NCBI GenBank assembly: GCA_036273515.1
Contig: DASUHM010000006.1
Span: 1-32,667 of the forward strand
DNA: 32,667 nt
Reading direction: 5' to 3'
Source: Gaiellales bacterium
GTDB lineage: Bacteria; Actinomycetota; Thermoleophilia; Gaiellales; JAICJC01
The notes beneath the pieces are model-generated. The model made no database searches and was not told the origin of the DNA. It worked only from the letters and a program-made list of their open reading frames with translations. Position 1 is the first letter of the stretch, and every line of letters begins with the position of its first letter. Positions 1 through 6,912 of this stretch are shown here, one piece after another. The position numbers were made by a program, and so were the translations under genes.

Positions 1-219
1 GTCCTGCTCGCCCACGCCGTGCAGGCGGCCCTCGAGGACGGCATGCGCGAGTTCCGGTTCGGGCGCGGCGGCTCGGCCTACAAGGAGCGCTTCGCGACCG
101 CCGACCCGGGCATCGAGACGTACGGGCTCACGCGCGGCGCGCCGGCGTCGGGGATGCTGTCGGCGGCACTGGCGTTGCGCGGCCGCTCGCTCGGCGTGCG
201 GCGACTGCTCGACCGCTAG
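1..219 (+). CDS. C-terminal part of a CelD/BioF2-type GNAT acetyltransferase
   Basis: Only the last 72 residues are in the window; the frame is open from base 1, so the gene starts upstream. The segment FRFGRGGSAYKERF resembles the conserved RGxxxYKxRF stretch near the C-terminus of the CelD/BioF2-like acetyltransferase family (Acetyltransf_6). Members are found in cellulose and exopolysaccharide loci and are thought to acylate glycans or peptides using acyl-CoA. The gene converges on the hexapeptide acyltransferase gene, with only 45 bp between their stops. Its position at the edge of the exopolysaccharide region fits a role in glycan modification, but substrate and product cannot be read from this fragment. 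The GTG at base 19 is internal and is not the real start. Confidence 0.6.
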   Translation, partial: VLLAHAVQAALEDGMREFRFGRGGSAYKERFATADPGIETYGLTRGAPASGMLSAALALRGRSLGVRRLLDR

Positions 220-264
220 CGCTTCGCCTGATCACCAGCCGTCGTGCGTCCAGGCTCGCAGGAC

Positions 265-774
265 TTACCGATCAATCATCTGGGCGCGCGGCGCGAGGGC
301 GCGGGCCGGGTTGCCGGCCACCGTTTCCCCCGCAGCGACGTCGTGCGTGACGACGGCGCCCGCACCGACGAGCGCGCCGGCGCCGATCCGCACGCCGGCC
401 AGGATCACCGCGCCGGAGCCGATCGCCGCGCCCTGCTCGACGATCGAGCCCTCGAGCTCCCAGTCGTCCCCGGCCTTGAGCTCGCCGTCGTCCGTCGTCG
501 CCCGCGGCCGGCGGTCGTTCACGAACATGACGCCGTGGCCGACGAACACCTCGTCGCCGATCTCGATTCCCTCGCAGATGAACGTGTGGCTCTGGATCTT
601 GCAGCGGGCGCCGACGACGGCACCGGCCTGGATCTCGACGAACGGGCCCACGCGCGTCCCGGCGCCGATGCGGCAGCCGTACAGGTTCGTGAACGAGTGG
701 ACGAACACGTCGTCGCCGAACTCCACGCCGGAGATCAGCCGGTACGGGGCGTCGTTGGCCGGCTCAGGCGCCAT
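265..774 (-). CDS. Hexapeptide-repeat (left-handed beta-helix) sugar N-acyltransferase, WbpD/WlbB-like
   Basis: A 169-residue protein built almost wholly of hexapeptide repeats (GCRIGAGTRVGPFVEI, VVGARCKI, IGSGAVILAGVRIGAGALVGAGAVVTHDV), the left-handed beta-helix of acyl-CoA-dependent sugar acyltransferases. The ending GNPARAL is typical of the WbpD/WlbB/QdtC group, which acetylates the 3-amino group of nucleotide-linked amino sugars. The ATG at 774 lies inside the end of the upstream aminotransferase gene (11-bp overlap), so the two are probably translationally coupled. Longer same-frame readings upstream are a shadow of the aminotransferase. Family and start are clear from the sequence; the exact sugar is inferred from the neighbouring DegT enzyme. 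Confidence 0.88.
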   Translation of the reverse strand: MAPEPANDAPYRLISGVEFGDDVFVHSFTNLYGCRIGAGTRVGPFVEIQAGAVVGARCKIQSHTFICEGIEIGDEVFVGHGVMFVNDRRPRATTDDGELKAGDDWELEGSIVEQGAAIGSGAVILAGVRIGAGALVGAGAVVTHDVAAGETVAGNPARALAPRAQMIDR

Positions 775-1894
775 CGTCGAAGAACTCCCCGATCGCGTCG
801 CACACCCGGCCGATCTGCTCCTCGCCGATGCCGGGGTAGAGCGGGAGCGAGACCAGCTCGGCGCACAGGCGTTCGGCGACGGGGAACGCGCCGGGACGGT
901 GGCCGAGCGAGGCATAGCCGGCGGAGAGGTGGGGCGGCTCGGGATAGTGGCGGCCGGTGGCGATGCCGCGGTCGGCCAGATGCGTCCGCAGGCCCTCGGC
1001 GCGAGCGGTGCGCACCGGGTAGAGGTGCCACACCGGCCGGCTGCCGGCCGGCACGGGCAGCGCGCGCACGTCGCCGACCCCGGCCAGCGCCTCGCTGTAG
1101 CGCGCGGCGGCCGCGGCCCGCTCGCGGTTCCAGCCGTCCAGGTGCGGCAGCTTGCGCAGCAGCACGGCCGCCTGCAGCGTGTCGAGCCGGGCCGTGTAGC
1201 CGATCCGCTCGGAGCGGCGGCCCTCGCGCTCGCCATGCTGGCGCAGCGTGCGCGCCCGCCCGGCCAGCGCAGGATCGTCGGTCACGAGAGCGCCGGCATC
1301 GCCCATCGCCCCCAGGTTCTTGGTCGGGTAGAAGCTGTAGGCGGCAGCCGCCGAGAGCGCGCCGGGGCGGACGCCGTCGCGCTCGGCGCCGTGGGCCTGG
1401 CAGGCGTCCTCGACCATCCCGATCCCGGCGGCGCGGGCGACCTCGGCGAGGGCACGCATGTCGGCCATCTGCCCGTACAGGTGCACGGGCAGGATGGCGC
1501 GCGTCCGCGGGCCGGCCGCCGCTGCGGCCGCGGCCGGGTCGAGCTGGTAGTCGCTTTCGCCGACGTCGGCCGCGACGGGGGTCGCGCCGGCCTGGCTGAC
1601 GGCCTCGAAGGTGGCGATGAACGTGAGGGCCGGGACGACGACCTCGTCACCCGGGCCGACGCCGGCCGCGATCAGGCCCAGCCGCAGCGCGTCGAGGCCG
1701 CTCGCGACGCCGACGCATTCGGCCGCCCCCACATAGCCGGCGAACGCCTCCTCGAACCGCGCGACGTGCGGCCCGTTCGTGAACGCCCCGGCAGCCACGA
1801 TCTCGGCGATGTCGGCGAGCACGTCCTGCTCGACGACGGCGTTCACGTGCGAGAGGTCCACCAGGGGAAGTGTGCGGGCCGGCGCGTGGGACAT
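764..1894 (-). CDS. DegT/DnrJ/EryC1 (WecE-like) PLP-dependent sugar aminotransferase
   Basis: A 376-residue fold-type I aminotransferase. Residues 190-204 hold the family motif YPTKNLGAMGDAGAL with the PLP Schiff-base Lys192. Asp163 in VEDACQAHGA should bind the pyridine nitrogen, and the early GPHVARFEEAFAGYVG and FTNG segments are typical of sugar transaminases such as WbpE, QdtB and ArnB. It would move an amino group from glutamate to a keto nucleotide sugar in the cytoplasm. The overlapping downstream hexapeptide acyltransferase suggests that the amine, most likely at C3, is then acylated. The matching dehydrogenase candidate is the Gfo/Idh protein in the EPS operon. The start is ATG at 1894. 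A weak TAGTCT box lies 19 nt upstream (1914-1919), in the interval shared with the divergent glycosyltransferase gene. Confidence 0.9.
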   Translation of the reverse strand: MSHAPARTLPLVDLSHVNAVVEQDVLADIAEIVAAGAFTNGPHVARFEEAFAGYVGAAECVGVASGLDALRLGLIAAGVGPGDEVVVPALTFIATFEAVSQAGATPVAADVGESDYQLDPAAAAAAAGPRTRAILPVHLYGQMADMRALAEVARAAGIGMVEDACQAHGAERDGVRPGALSAAAAYSFYPTKNLGAMGDAGALVTDDPALAGRARTLRQHGEREGRRSERIGYTARLDTLQAAVLLRKLPHLDGWNRERAAAAARYSEALAGVGDVRALPVPAGSRPVWHLYPVRTARAEGLRTHLADRGIATGRHYPEPPHLSAGYASLGHRPGAFPVAERLCAELVSLPLYPGIGEEQIGRVCDAIGEFFDDGA

Positions 1895-1939
1895 GGCGAG
1901 GCGCTACGGCCGCAGACTACCCCACGTCGGCGGCGACCA

Positions 1940-1955
1940 GGGTGTCGCAACACCC
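1940..1955. promoter_or_regulatory. Inverted repeat in the divergent promoter region
   Basis: GGGTGT and ACACCC form a perfect 6-bp dyad around a 4-nt centre. Allowing one bulged C, it extends to CAGGGTGT/ACACCCCTG. It lies between the aminotransferase and glycosyltransferase starts and overlaps where a -35 box for the glycosyltransferase would fall, so it could be an operator. Function is inferred from position only. Confidence 0.4.
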
Positions 1956-1961
1956 CTGTGG

Positions 1962-1967
1962 TACCTT
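1962..1967 (+). promoter_or_regulatory. Candidate -10 box of a near-leaderless promoter
   Basis: TACCTT ends 9 nt before the GTG start at 1977. No Shine-Dalgarno sequence is visible, so transcription would begin at or next to the start codon. The same arrangement recurs upstream of five other genes in the window. Confidence 0.45.
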
Positions 1968-1976
1968 GCGCGCGCC

Positions 1977-3080
1977 GTGCGCATCCTGATCGTCTGCGAC
2001 TTCCTCTTCAAGTACGGATCGCAACAGGCGCGATCGTTGGTACACGCCGGCCATGACCTAGCGATACTTTGCCGGTCGCACGCGCTCGAGTTCGGCGGCC
2101 TCGAGCACGAGCGCGAGGAGGTGCACGACCGCCTGCGCGGAGACGGCATCCGGATGCTCGTCGTCCCCGGACGCGTGCGATCCGCCTCGGCGCTGCCCGC
2201 GCTGCTCGGCATCCGCCGCACCCTGCGCCGCTGGCGCCCCCACGTCGTCCACGTGCACGAGAACCACGACCCCCGTCTGCTCGCGCTCACGGCCGGCTAC
2301 CGGACGGTGCTGACCGTGCACGATCCGCTCGGCCACCCGGGTGCGCCCGAGCTGACCCGCAGCGAGAACTGGGCGTTCCGGCGCTGGTTCCACCGCGCCG
2401 ACCGCTTCATCGTCCACGGCCAGGCGCTCGTGCCCGAGCTGCGGCCGATCGTCGGCCCGCGCCGGCCGATCGCCGTCATCCACCACGGCGCCGACGCCCG
2501 CGCCGAGCCGCTGCCGCCACCGGCGGAGCCGGTCGTGCTCCTGTTCGGGCGGCTCGAGCGGTACAAGGGCGTCGAGGTGCTGGTGGCCGCCATGCAGCGC
2601 GTGTGGGAGCAGCGCCCGGACGCGCGCCTGGTGGTCGCGGGGGAGGGCCCGGCGGCCCAGCTCGTGCCCGACGACCCACGCACGACGCTCCTGGCGCGCT
2701 ACATCTCCGAGGCCGAGGTCGACGGCATCCTGGAGCGGGCCCGGCTCGTCGCCCTGCCCTACACGCAGGCCAGCCAGAGCGGCGTCGGGATGCTGGCGAT
2801 CGCCGCGGGCGTCCCCGTCGTCGTGAGCGACCTCGGCTCGCTGCCGGAGCTGGCCTACGACGACTCGTTCGTCGCGGCCGCCGGCGACGCGCGGGCGCTC
2901 GCCGACACGATCCTGCGCCACCTCGACGACGGCCCCGACGTCCGGGCGCGGGTGCTGGCGCACACCCGGGCCGAGTTCTCGTGGGAGGAGGCGGCCAGGC
3001 GGACGACGGAGCTCTACCGCGAGCTCGTCAGTGCGACGCCGTCAGGAGCGCAGGAGCACGACCCCGCTGGTCGCGGGTAG
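1977..3080 (+). CDS. GT4-family glycosyltransferase
   Basis: A 367-residue GT-B fold glycosyltransferase. The N-terminal domain starts VRILIVCDFLFKYGSQQA and includes VVHVHENHD and TVLTVHDPLG; the donor-binding domain has VLLFGRLERYKGVEVLVAAM and LVVAGEGP. The usual E-x7-E loop is altered to LPYTQASQSGVGMLAIAAGVPVV, as in some GT4 subfamilies where the first Glu is replaced. It would transfer a sugar from a nucleotide donor to a lipid-linked or soluble acceptor at the cytoplasmic membrane. I chose the GTG at 1977 because homology-like sequence begins there and the upstream reading is antisense to the aminotransferase. The 3-prime end overlaps the convergent GHL15 gene by 39 bp. Donor and acceptor are unknown. 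Confidence 0.85.
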   Translation: MRILIVCDFLFKYGSQQARSLVHAGHDLAILCRSHALEFGGLEHEREEVHDRLRGDGIRMLVVPGRVRSASALPALLGIRRTLRRWRPHVVHVHENHDPRLLALTAGYRTVLTVHDPLGHPGAPELTRSENWAFRRWFHRADRFIVHGQALVPELRPIVGPRRPIAVIHHGADARAEPLPPPAEPVVLLFGRLERYKGVEVLVAAMQRVWEQRPDARLVVAGEGPAAQLVPDDPRTTLLARYISEAEVDGILERARLVALPYTQASQSGVGMLAIAAGVPVVVSDLGSLPELAYDDSFVAAAGDARALADTILRHLDDGPDVRARVLAHTRAEFSWEEAARRTTELYRELVSATPSGAQEHDPAGRG

Positions 3081-4280
3081 CTTCACCGTTCGTACACGCC
3101 CGAGACCGGATCCGATATACGTCGAACCGAGATGTACTGCCCTCGTGGCGTTCGCATGCGGATTCACCAGAACGACACCACGACTGAAGTCACGCCGGTA
3201 GTCACCGTTACGTAACACGCGGTAGGGGCCGAGCGCCTTGCCGAGCCGTTTCGTCAGGTCGTACTCGGGCCACCAGACTTCCTTCGTGTAGTTCGTCGAC
3301 GCGTAGAGCGCGCTGTTGCCGTTCTCCGCGAGCAGCATCGTCGCGAGCGCGTAGCGGGCGCCGCTGCGGGTGCGGGTGACGGCGTGATCGAGGCTGAGCT
3401 TGCCGTGCTTCTCCGACCACAGGTTGTGGCCGAACTTCGCCGGCCAGAGGCCGTTGCGCACGGAATCTCGGCCGGCGCCGCCGTTCGTGTAGGACTCCTC
3501 CATGGCGCCGTCGAGGGGGCCGTTCCACTTCGGCCACAGGCCCTTCGTGACCGTCGAGCCGCCGATGTTCGCGACCACGAGCAGTCCGGCGGACCGCAGC
3601 TGCGGCGCCACGTTCTGGAAGAACGAGTAGACGGCCGCCTGCCAGGTCGCGTCGGTCGGGTATTTCACGCACTGGCTCGAGCCGCCCGCAATCACCCAAC
3701 GCAGCGACGCGTTGGCGTCGTCGAGGAAGATCCCGTCGAAGCCGCCCGCATGGGCGTCGGCGATCACGCGCGCGACGCCGATCTGCTGATAGTCGGGGTT
3801 GCCGACGTCCATCACCCGCGAGCTGGGGTAGTCCTCGAACACGAGCCGCTCGCCGGCGGGCCCCGTGAGGAACCAGTCGGGATGCGCCGTGGCGTCGTCC
3901 CACGAGGCCCAGTCGGCCTCACCGGTCGGGTCATTCGGGTCGGCGCTCATCATGTCGACGTACATGAACACCTTGAGGCTCGGGTTCTGGGCCTTGAGCC
4001 GCGCGACATCCGCCGCGTCGGTCCGGTGCATGACCATGTACGAATACCGGTCGCGCTCGCGGGCCGCGTTTGCGCGCGCGGGCGCCGAGCCGTAGAGGAC
4101 GCGGAAGAACGGGGTGCCGATCGGCGCGCCCGCGGCAGCAGCCAAGGCTCCCCTCGACGGAGGCGACTTGCCGTCGGTCGGACCGGCAAGCCAGAACGCG
4201 GCCGCCCCCAGCGCGGCTGCGCACAACACCGCCGACATCCCCCGACGGATTCCGATGCGGGCGAACAGGTGTGTTCCCAT
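3042..4280 (-). CDS. Secreted GHL15-type putative glycoside hydrolase
   Basis: From the ATG at 4280 the protein is 412 residues. It begins with a short basic segment and a hydrophobic stretch (MSAVLCAAALGAAAFWLAG), a signal peptide or membrane anchor. The body has a TIM-barrel-like series: FMYVDMM, DWFLTGPAG, VMDVGNPDYQQ, GFDGIFLDDAN with acidic residues suited to catalysis, LLVVANIGG, AMEESYTNGG and ALYASTNYTKEVWWPEYDL. This pattern matches the hypothetical glycosyl hydrolase family GHL15. A longer start at 4328 is open, but it would begin inside the promoter region; the 4280 start has GGAG a few bases upstream. It overlaps the convergent glycosyltransferase by 39 bp. Context suggests trimming or turnover of the exported polysaccharide; the substrate is unknown. 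Confidence 0.75.
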   Translation of the reverse strand: MGTHLFARIGIRRGMSAVLCAAALGAAAFWLAGPTDGKSPPSRGALAAAAGAPIGTPFFRVLYGSAPARANAARERDRYSYMVMHRTDAADVARLKAQNPSLKVFMYVDMMSADPNDPTGEADWASWDDATAHPDWFLTGPAGERLVFEDYPSSRVMDVGNPDYQQIGVARVIADAHAGGFDGIFLDDANASLRWVIAGGSSQCVKYPTDATWQAAVYSFFQNVAPQLRSAGLLVVANIGGSTVTKGLWPKWNGPLDGAMEESYTNGGAGRDSVRNGLWPAKFGHNLWSEKHGKLSLDHAVTRTRSGARYALATMLLAENGNSALYASTNYTKEVWWPEYDLTKRLGKALGPYRVLRNGDYRRDFSRGVVLVNPHANATRAVHLGSTYIGSGLGRVRTVKLPATSGVVLLRS

Positions 4281-4297
4281 CGGACTCCGGTGCCCGT

Positions 4298-4317
4298 CCG
4301 GCCGCACCTGCGGCCGG
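4298..4317. promoter_or_regulatory. Perfect 9-bp inverted repeat in the GHL15 5-prime region
   Basis: CCGGCCGCA and TGCGGCCGG flank a 2-nt centre. It lies between the candidate -10 box (TAATTT on the minus strand, 4332-4337) and the preferred start at 4280. It may be a repressor-binding dyad or a leader hairpin over the translation start. Confidence 0.45.
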
Positions 4318-4458
4318 AACACCGACATCGAAAATTAGCAGAGGCGGGAGGGCCATTTCTGTGGGGCAAATCGCGGCCCGCCGGGGCTACGCTGAAGCCT
4401 CCGTACCGTTCGCCTGGTCCCAGGGCGGGGCCCGGCTCCACGCAGGCAAGGGGGCGGC

Positions 4459-5301
4459 GTGCGCGCGACTCAGGTCTTCGACATCGACGCGGCGGTCTTT
4501 GCGGATGCGTTTGCCCGCAAGTCCATGACCGTTCATCACGAGCTGGCCGATCATCCACTGTTCACGATCGACGCGATCGCGGAGCTGGCGGACAGCCTGC
4601 CTCCGGAGTCCGTCCGGCGCGAGCGCGGCGACCTCCCGCTCGCAAACTCGGGGTTCGGGTACAAGGAGGTCGGGCAGGGCCCGCCCTCGGAGAGCATCCG
4701 CGCCGTCGAGGAGAACGGCTTCCGGATCACGCTGCGCGACATCCAGCAGTCGCCCGAGTACGCCGAGGTGATCAACGAGTGCCTCGACGAGGTGGCCGGG
4801 CTCGTGGAGGACCGCGAGGGCGGCATGACCCGCCGCGCGGGCTACCTCTTCATCTCGTGTCCGGCGTCGACGACGCCCATGCACTTCGACGTCGAGCACA
4901 GCTTCCTGCTCCAGGTCAAGGGCACCAAGCACGTGAGCGTCGCCTCCTACGGCGAGGACGTCGTCGCCCGCCACCGCGAGCTCGACCGCTACCTCGACGG
5001 CGAGGAGTGTGACTTCGAGACGATGCAGCGGAACGCGACGATGACCGTGATGGGCCCGGGCGTCGGCGTCTACCTGCCGTCGTATGTGCCCCACTGGGTC
5101 GAGACCAAGGCGGGCATCTCGATCTCGTTCTCGATCCCGTTCTTCACGGCCCACACGGAGCGGGCCGAGGGCGTGACGCGCATAAACGCCCGGCTGCGCA
5201 AGCTGCACCTGTCACCGAAGACGCTCGGTTCCTCCACGTCGTCCGACCGGGCCAAGGCAGCGGTGTTCCGCTCGATCCAGAAGGTGCGGGGAGGGCACTA
5301 G
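4459..5301 (+). CDS. Cupin_8/JmjC-like protein, putative Fe(II)/2-oxoglutarate oxygenase
   Basis: A 280-residue soluble protein with a JmjC/cupin_8-type double-stranded beta-helix. The metal-binding triad looks complete: His142 and Asp144 in TPMHFDVEHSFLLQVKG, and distal His212 in YLPSYVPHWVE. The segment FLLQVKGTKHVSV matches the family's strand carrying a 2-oxoglutarate-binding Lys. Family members hydroxylate proteins or small molecules. Here the neighbours are a glycan hydrolase and the EPS operon, so a surface-polymer or regulatory substrate is possible, but nothing in the sequence proves it. The GTG start at 4459 follows an AAGGGGG ribosome-binding site at 4448-4454, and a TACGCT box lies at 4387-4392. 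The gene converges on the EPS operon, with terminator hairpins between. Confidence 0.72.
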   Translation: MRATQVFDIDAAVFADAFARKSMTVHHELADHPLFTIDAIAELADSLPPESVRRERGDLPLANSGFGYKEVGQGPPSESIRAVEENGFRITLRDIQQSPEYAEVINECLDEVAGLVEDREGGMTRRAGYLFISCPASTTPMHFDVEHSFLLQVKGTKHVSVASYGEDVVARHRELDRYLDGEECDFETMQRNATMTVMGPGVGVYLPSYVPHWVETKAGISISFSIPFFTAHTERAEGVTRINARLRKLHLSPKTLGSSTSSDRAKAAVFRSIQKVRGGH

Positions 5302-5322
5302 CCTCTCGTAACGGGCTATTGC

Positions 5323-5338
5323 GGCGGGTATAACCGCC
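5323..5338. terminator. Hairpin downstream of the JmjC-like gene
   Basis: GGCGG and CCGCC are separated by a GTATAA loop, 21 bp past the stop at 5301. With the next hairpin it fills the convergent gap. There is no T-tract, as is common in high-GC actinobacteria. Confidence 0.45.
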
Positions 5339-5374
5339 CGCCCCACCCACCACGCCAGGCGAGTCGAGAGCAGC

Positions 5375-5392
5375 CCTGAGAGGCCGCTCAGG
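5375..5392. terminator. Hairpin at the 3-prime end of the EPS operon
   Basis: CCTGAG and CTCAGG form a 6-bp stem with a 6-nt loop, ending 5 bp beyond the stop of the last operon gene. It probably serves the minus strand, and possibly both strands. Confidence 0.45.
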
Positions 5393-5397
5393 CGATC

Positions 5398-6912
5398 TCA
5401 CAGCCGCCGCACACGCCGCCCCCCGTCGAGACACTCGTAGCGGGAGTCGAAGGTGTAGGTGTGCGTGCCGACGAGGCCCGGTAGCCAGTCGGGCTCGATG
5501 CGCGCGGCAGGGGTCTCGCGGTAGGCAGTCGGCGTGAGCAGGTCGACGCGGTTCAGGACGATGGCGCCGCCGTAGCGGCGGGAGCCATCCTGGGCCGGGC
5601 GGTAGTGGGCGCCGTCGCGCTGGTAGAGGCGCCCGGCCGGGCGCGAGCGGCCCGGGTCGGTCACGACCGGGTTGGCCGGGTGCGGCGTCCAGGCGGCGTC
5701 GAGCGCCGGCGCCGAGAAGAGGTGCAGGACGCCCGGATCGGCCGGCCCTTCGACCACGCTCGCGAACAGCCAGCAGGTGCCGTCGTCGGCGATGTGGAGG
5801 GTGGCGTCGTGCGCGGTGATGCCCTCGATCAGCACCCGCTCGAGCCGCCACGGGCCGGGCAAGCCGACGGCCGTGTGAAGCTCGATCCGGCCCGCCTCAC
5901 CGGTCTCCGGGATCATGTGAACGACGCCGCCGTGCGCGAACACGAACGGGTAGGAGAGGTGGTGGTCGCGCACGAGCACCCGTTCAGGCGGGCCCGGAGC
6001 GCCGCCGGCGCCGAGCTCGAAGGCGGAGATGGCGCCACGCCCCGTGGCGAGGTCGAGGTCCTCGCAGAAGACGAGGTGGCGGCCGTCCGCCTCGATGACG
6101 AACGGGTCGGCCAGATAGCGGCCGGGCGGGTTCGGGACGATGCGCGGCGGGCCGACGATGCGCCCGTCGGCCGACCGCTCCCGCACGGCGATGAACCACT
6201 CCTCCCGGCTCCACGCGCACCGGCCGCGGGCGGCGACGCCGCGAACGCCGGTGCGCGCGGCGTGGAGCGCCATCGCGGCCGGCGCCGCAGCCTGCACACC
6301 AGCGGCGGCCTCGGCGCCCGCCGGGGCGCCGCCGTTGCGGGCAGCCCGGCGCAGCGCCCGCAGCACGAGCCGCGCGCCGGCCCACGCCGCGGCGTCGCGG
6401 GTGCGCGTCACGGACAGCGGATCGGCGAGCGAGGTGCAGCGGTCGACGACGTGGGACGGCCCGTCGCCGTCCAGCGCGAGGAGCGTCGTCTCCGTCGGCG
6501 CTCGCAGGCCCACGTCGCGGGCCCGCTCGGGCGGGCCGCCCGGCCCGCCGTCGTCGAGCGGTGCGAGCGTCCACGTCCCCAGCCGCGGCGGCCGTCCCGG
6601 CCAGCCACGGCGTCCGGCGGGCAGGAACGAGACCACGACGTGCACCTCGCCGTCGACCGCGACGGGCTCGAGCCGGGCGGGCCGCAGGGCCGGCGCGGCG
6701 CCGAACACGCGGGCATCGAGCCGGTCGTACGCGGCGCGGACGCGCGCCGCCGTCCCACCGCCCCCACCGCCGCCCGGCGCCCGCACGACGGCGACCAGCT
6801 CGCACTCCTCGTCGGCGGCGATCCGGCCCGCCGTCCAGGCCACCCACTCCGGCACCGCCAGGTCGGGAACGACCAGGGCGACCCGCAGGGGCCGCGCGGG
6901 CTCAGGCGCCAT
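5398..6912 (-). CDS. Degenerate formyltransferase-like domain fused to a GINT1-like beta-propeller
   Basis: A 504-residue two-part protein. Residues 9-190 follow the layout of a formyltransferase N-domain (LRVALVVPDLAVPEWVAWTAGRI, EVHVVVSFLPA, LGTWTLAPLD, PTETTLLAL), but the Asn-x-His catalytic stretch is absent, so formyl transfer is unlikely. After an Ala/Gly-rich linker, residues 237-500 show five-blade propeller motifs: GRYLADPFVIEADGRHLVFCEDLD, SYPFVFAHGGVVHMIPET, TAHDATLHIADDGTCWLFAS, GRLYQRDGAHYRPAQDGS and GTHTYTFDSRYECLDG. These resemble the domain in plant glucosamine inositolphosphorylceramide transferase 1 and GH43-like folds. It is the last gene of the EPS operon; its ATG at 6912 overlaps the upstream stop by 11 bp. 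A longer reading start at 6966 lies inside the upstream gene and is less likely. Role in glycan transfer or modification is inferred. Confidence 0.72.
   Translation of the reverse strand: MAPEPARPLRVALVVPDLAVPEWVAWTAGRIAADEECELVAVVRAPGGGGGGGTAARVRAAYDRLDARVFGAAPALRPARLEPVAVDGEVHVVVSFLPAGRRGWPGRPPRLGTWTLAPLDDGGPGGPPERARDVGLRAPTETTLLALDGDGPSHVVDRCTSLADPLSVTRTRDAAAWAGARLVLRALRRAARNGGAPAGAEAAAGVQAAAPAAMALHAARTGVRGVAARGRCAWSREEWFIAVRERSADGRIVGPPRIVPNPPGRYLADPFVIEADGRHLVFCEDLDLATGRGAISAFELGAGGAPGPPERVLVRDHHLSYPFVFAHGGVVHMIPETGEAGRIELHTAVGLPGPWRLERVLIEGITAHDATLHIADDGTCWLFASVVEGPADPGVLHLFSAPALDAAWTPHPANPVVTDPGRSRPAGRLYQRDGAHYRPAQDGSRRYGGAIVLNRVDLLTPTAYRETPAARIEPDWLPGLVGTHTYTFDSRYECLDGGRRVRRL

Noticed and set aside
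311-2056. 581-residue plus-strand frame
   Set aside because: Antisense to the acyltransferase and aminotransferase genes; it has no recognisable domain.
3042-4328. Longer GHL15 start at 4328
   Set aside because: It would place the 9-bp palindrome in coding sequence and start almost on the -10 box; the 4280 start has a ribosome-binding site and a typical signal-peptide beginning.
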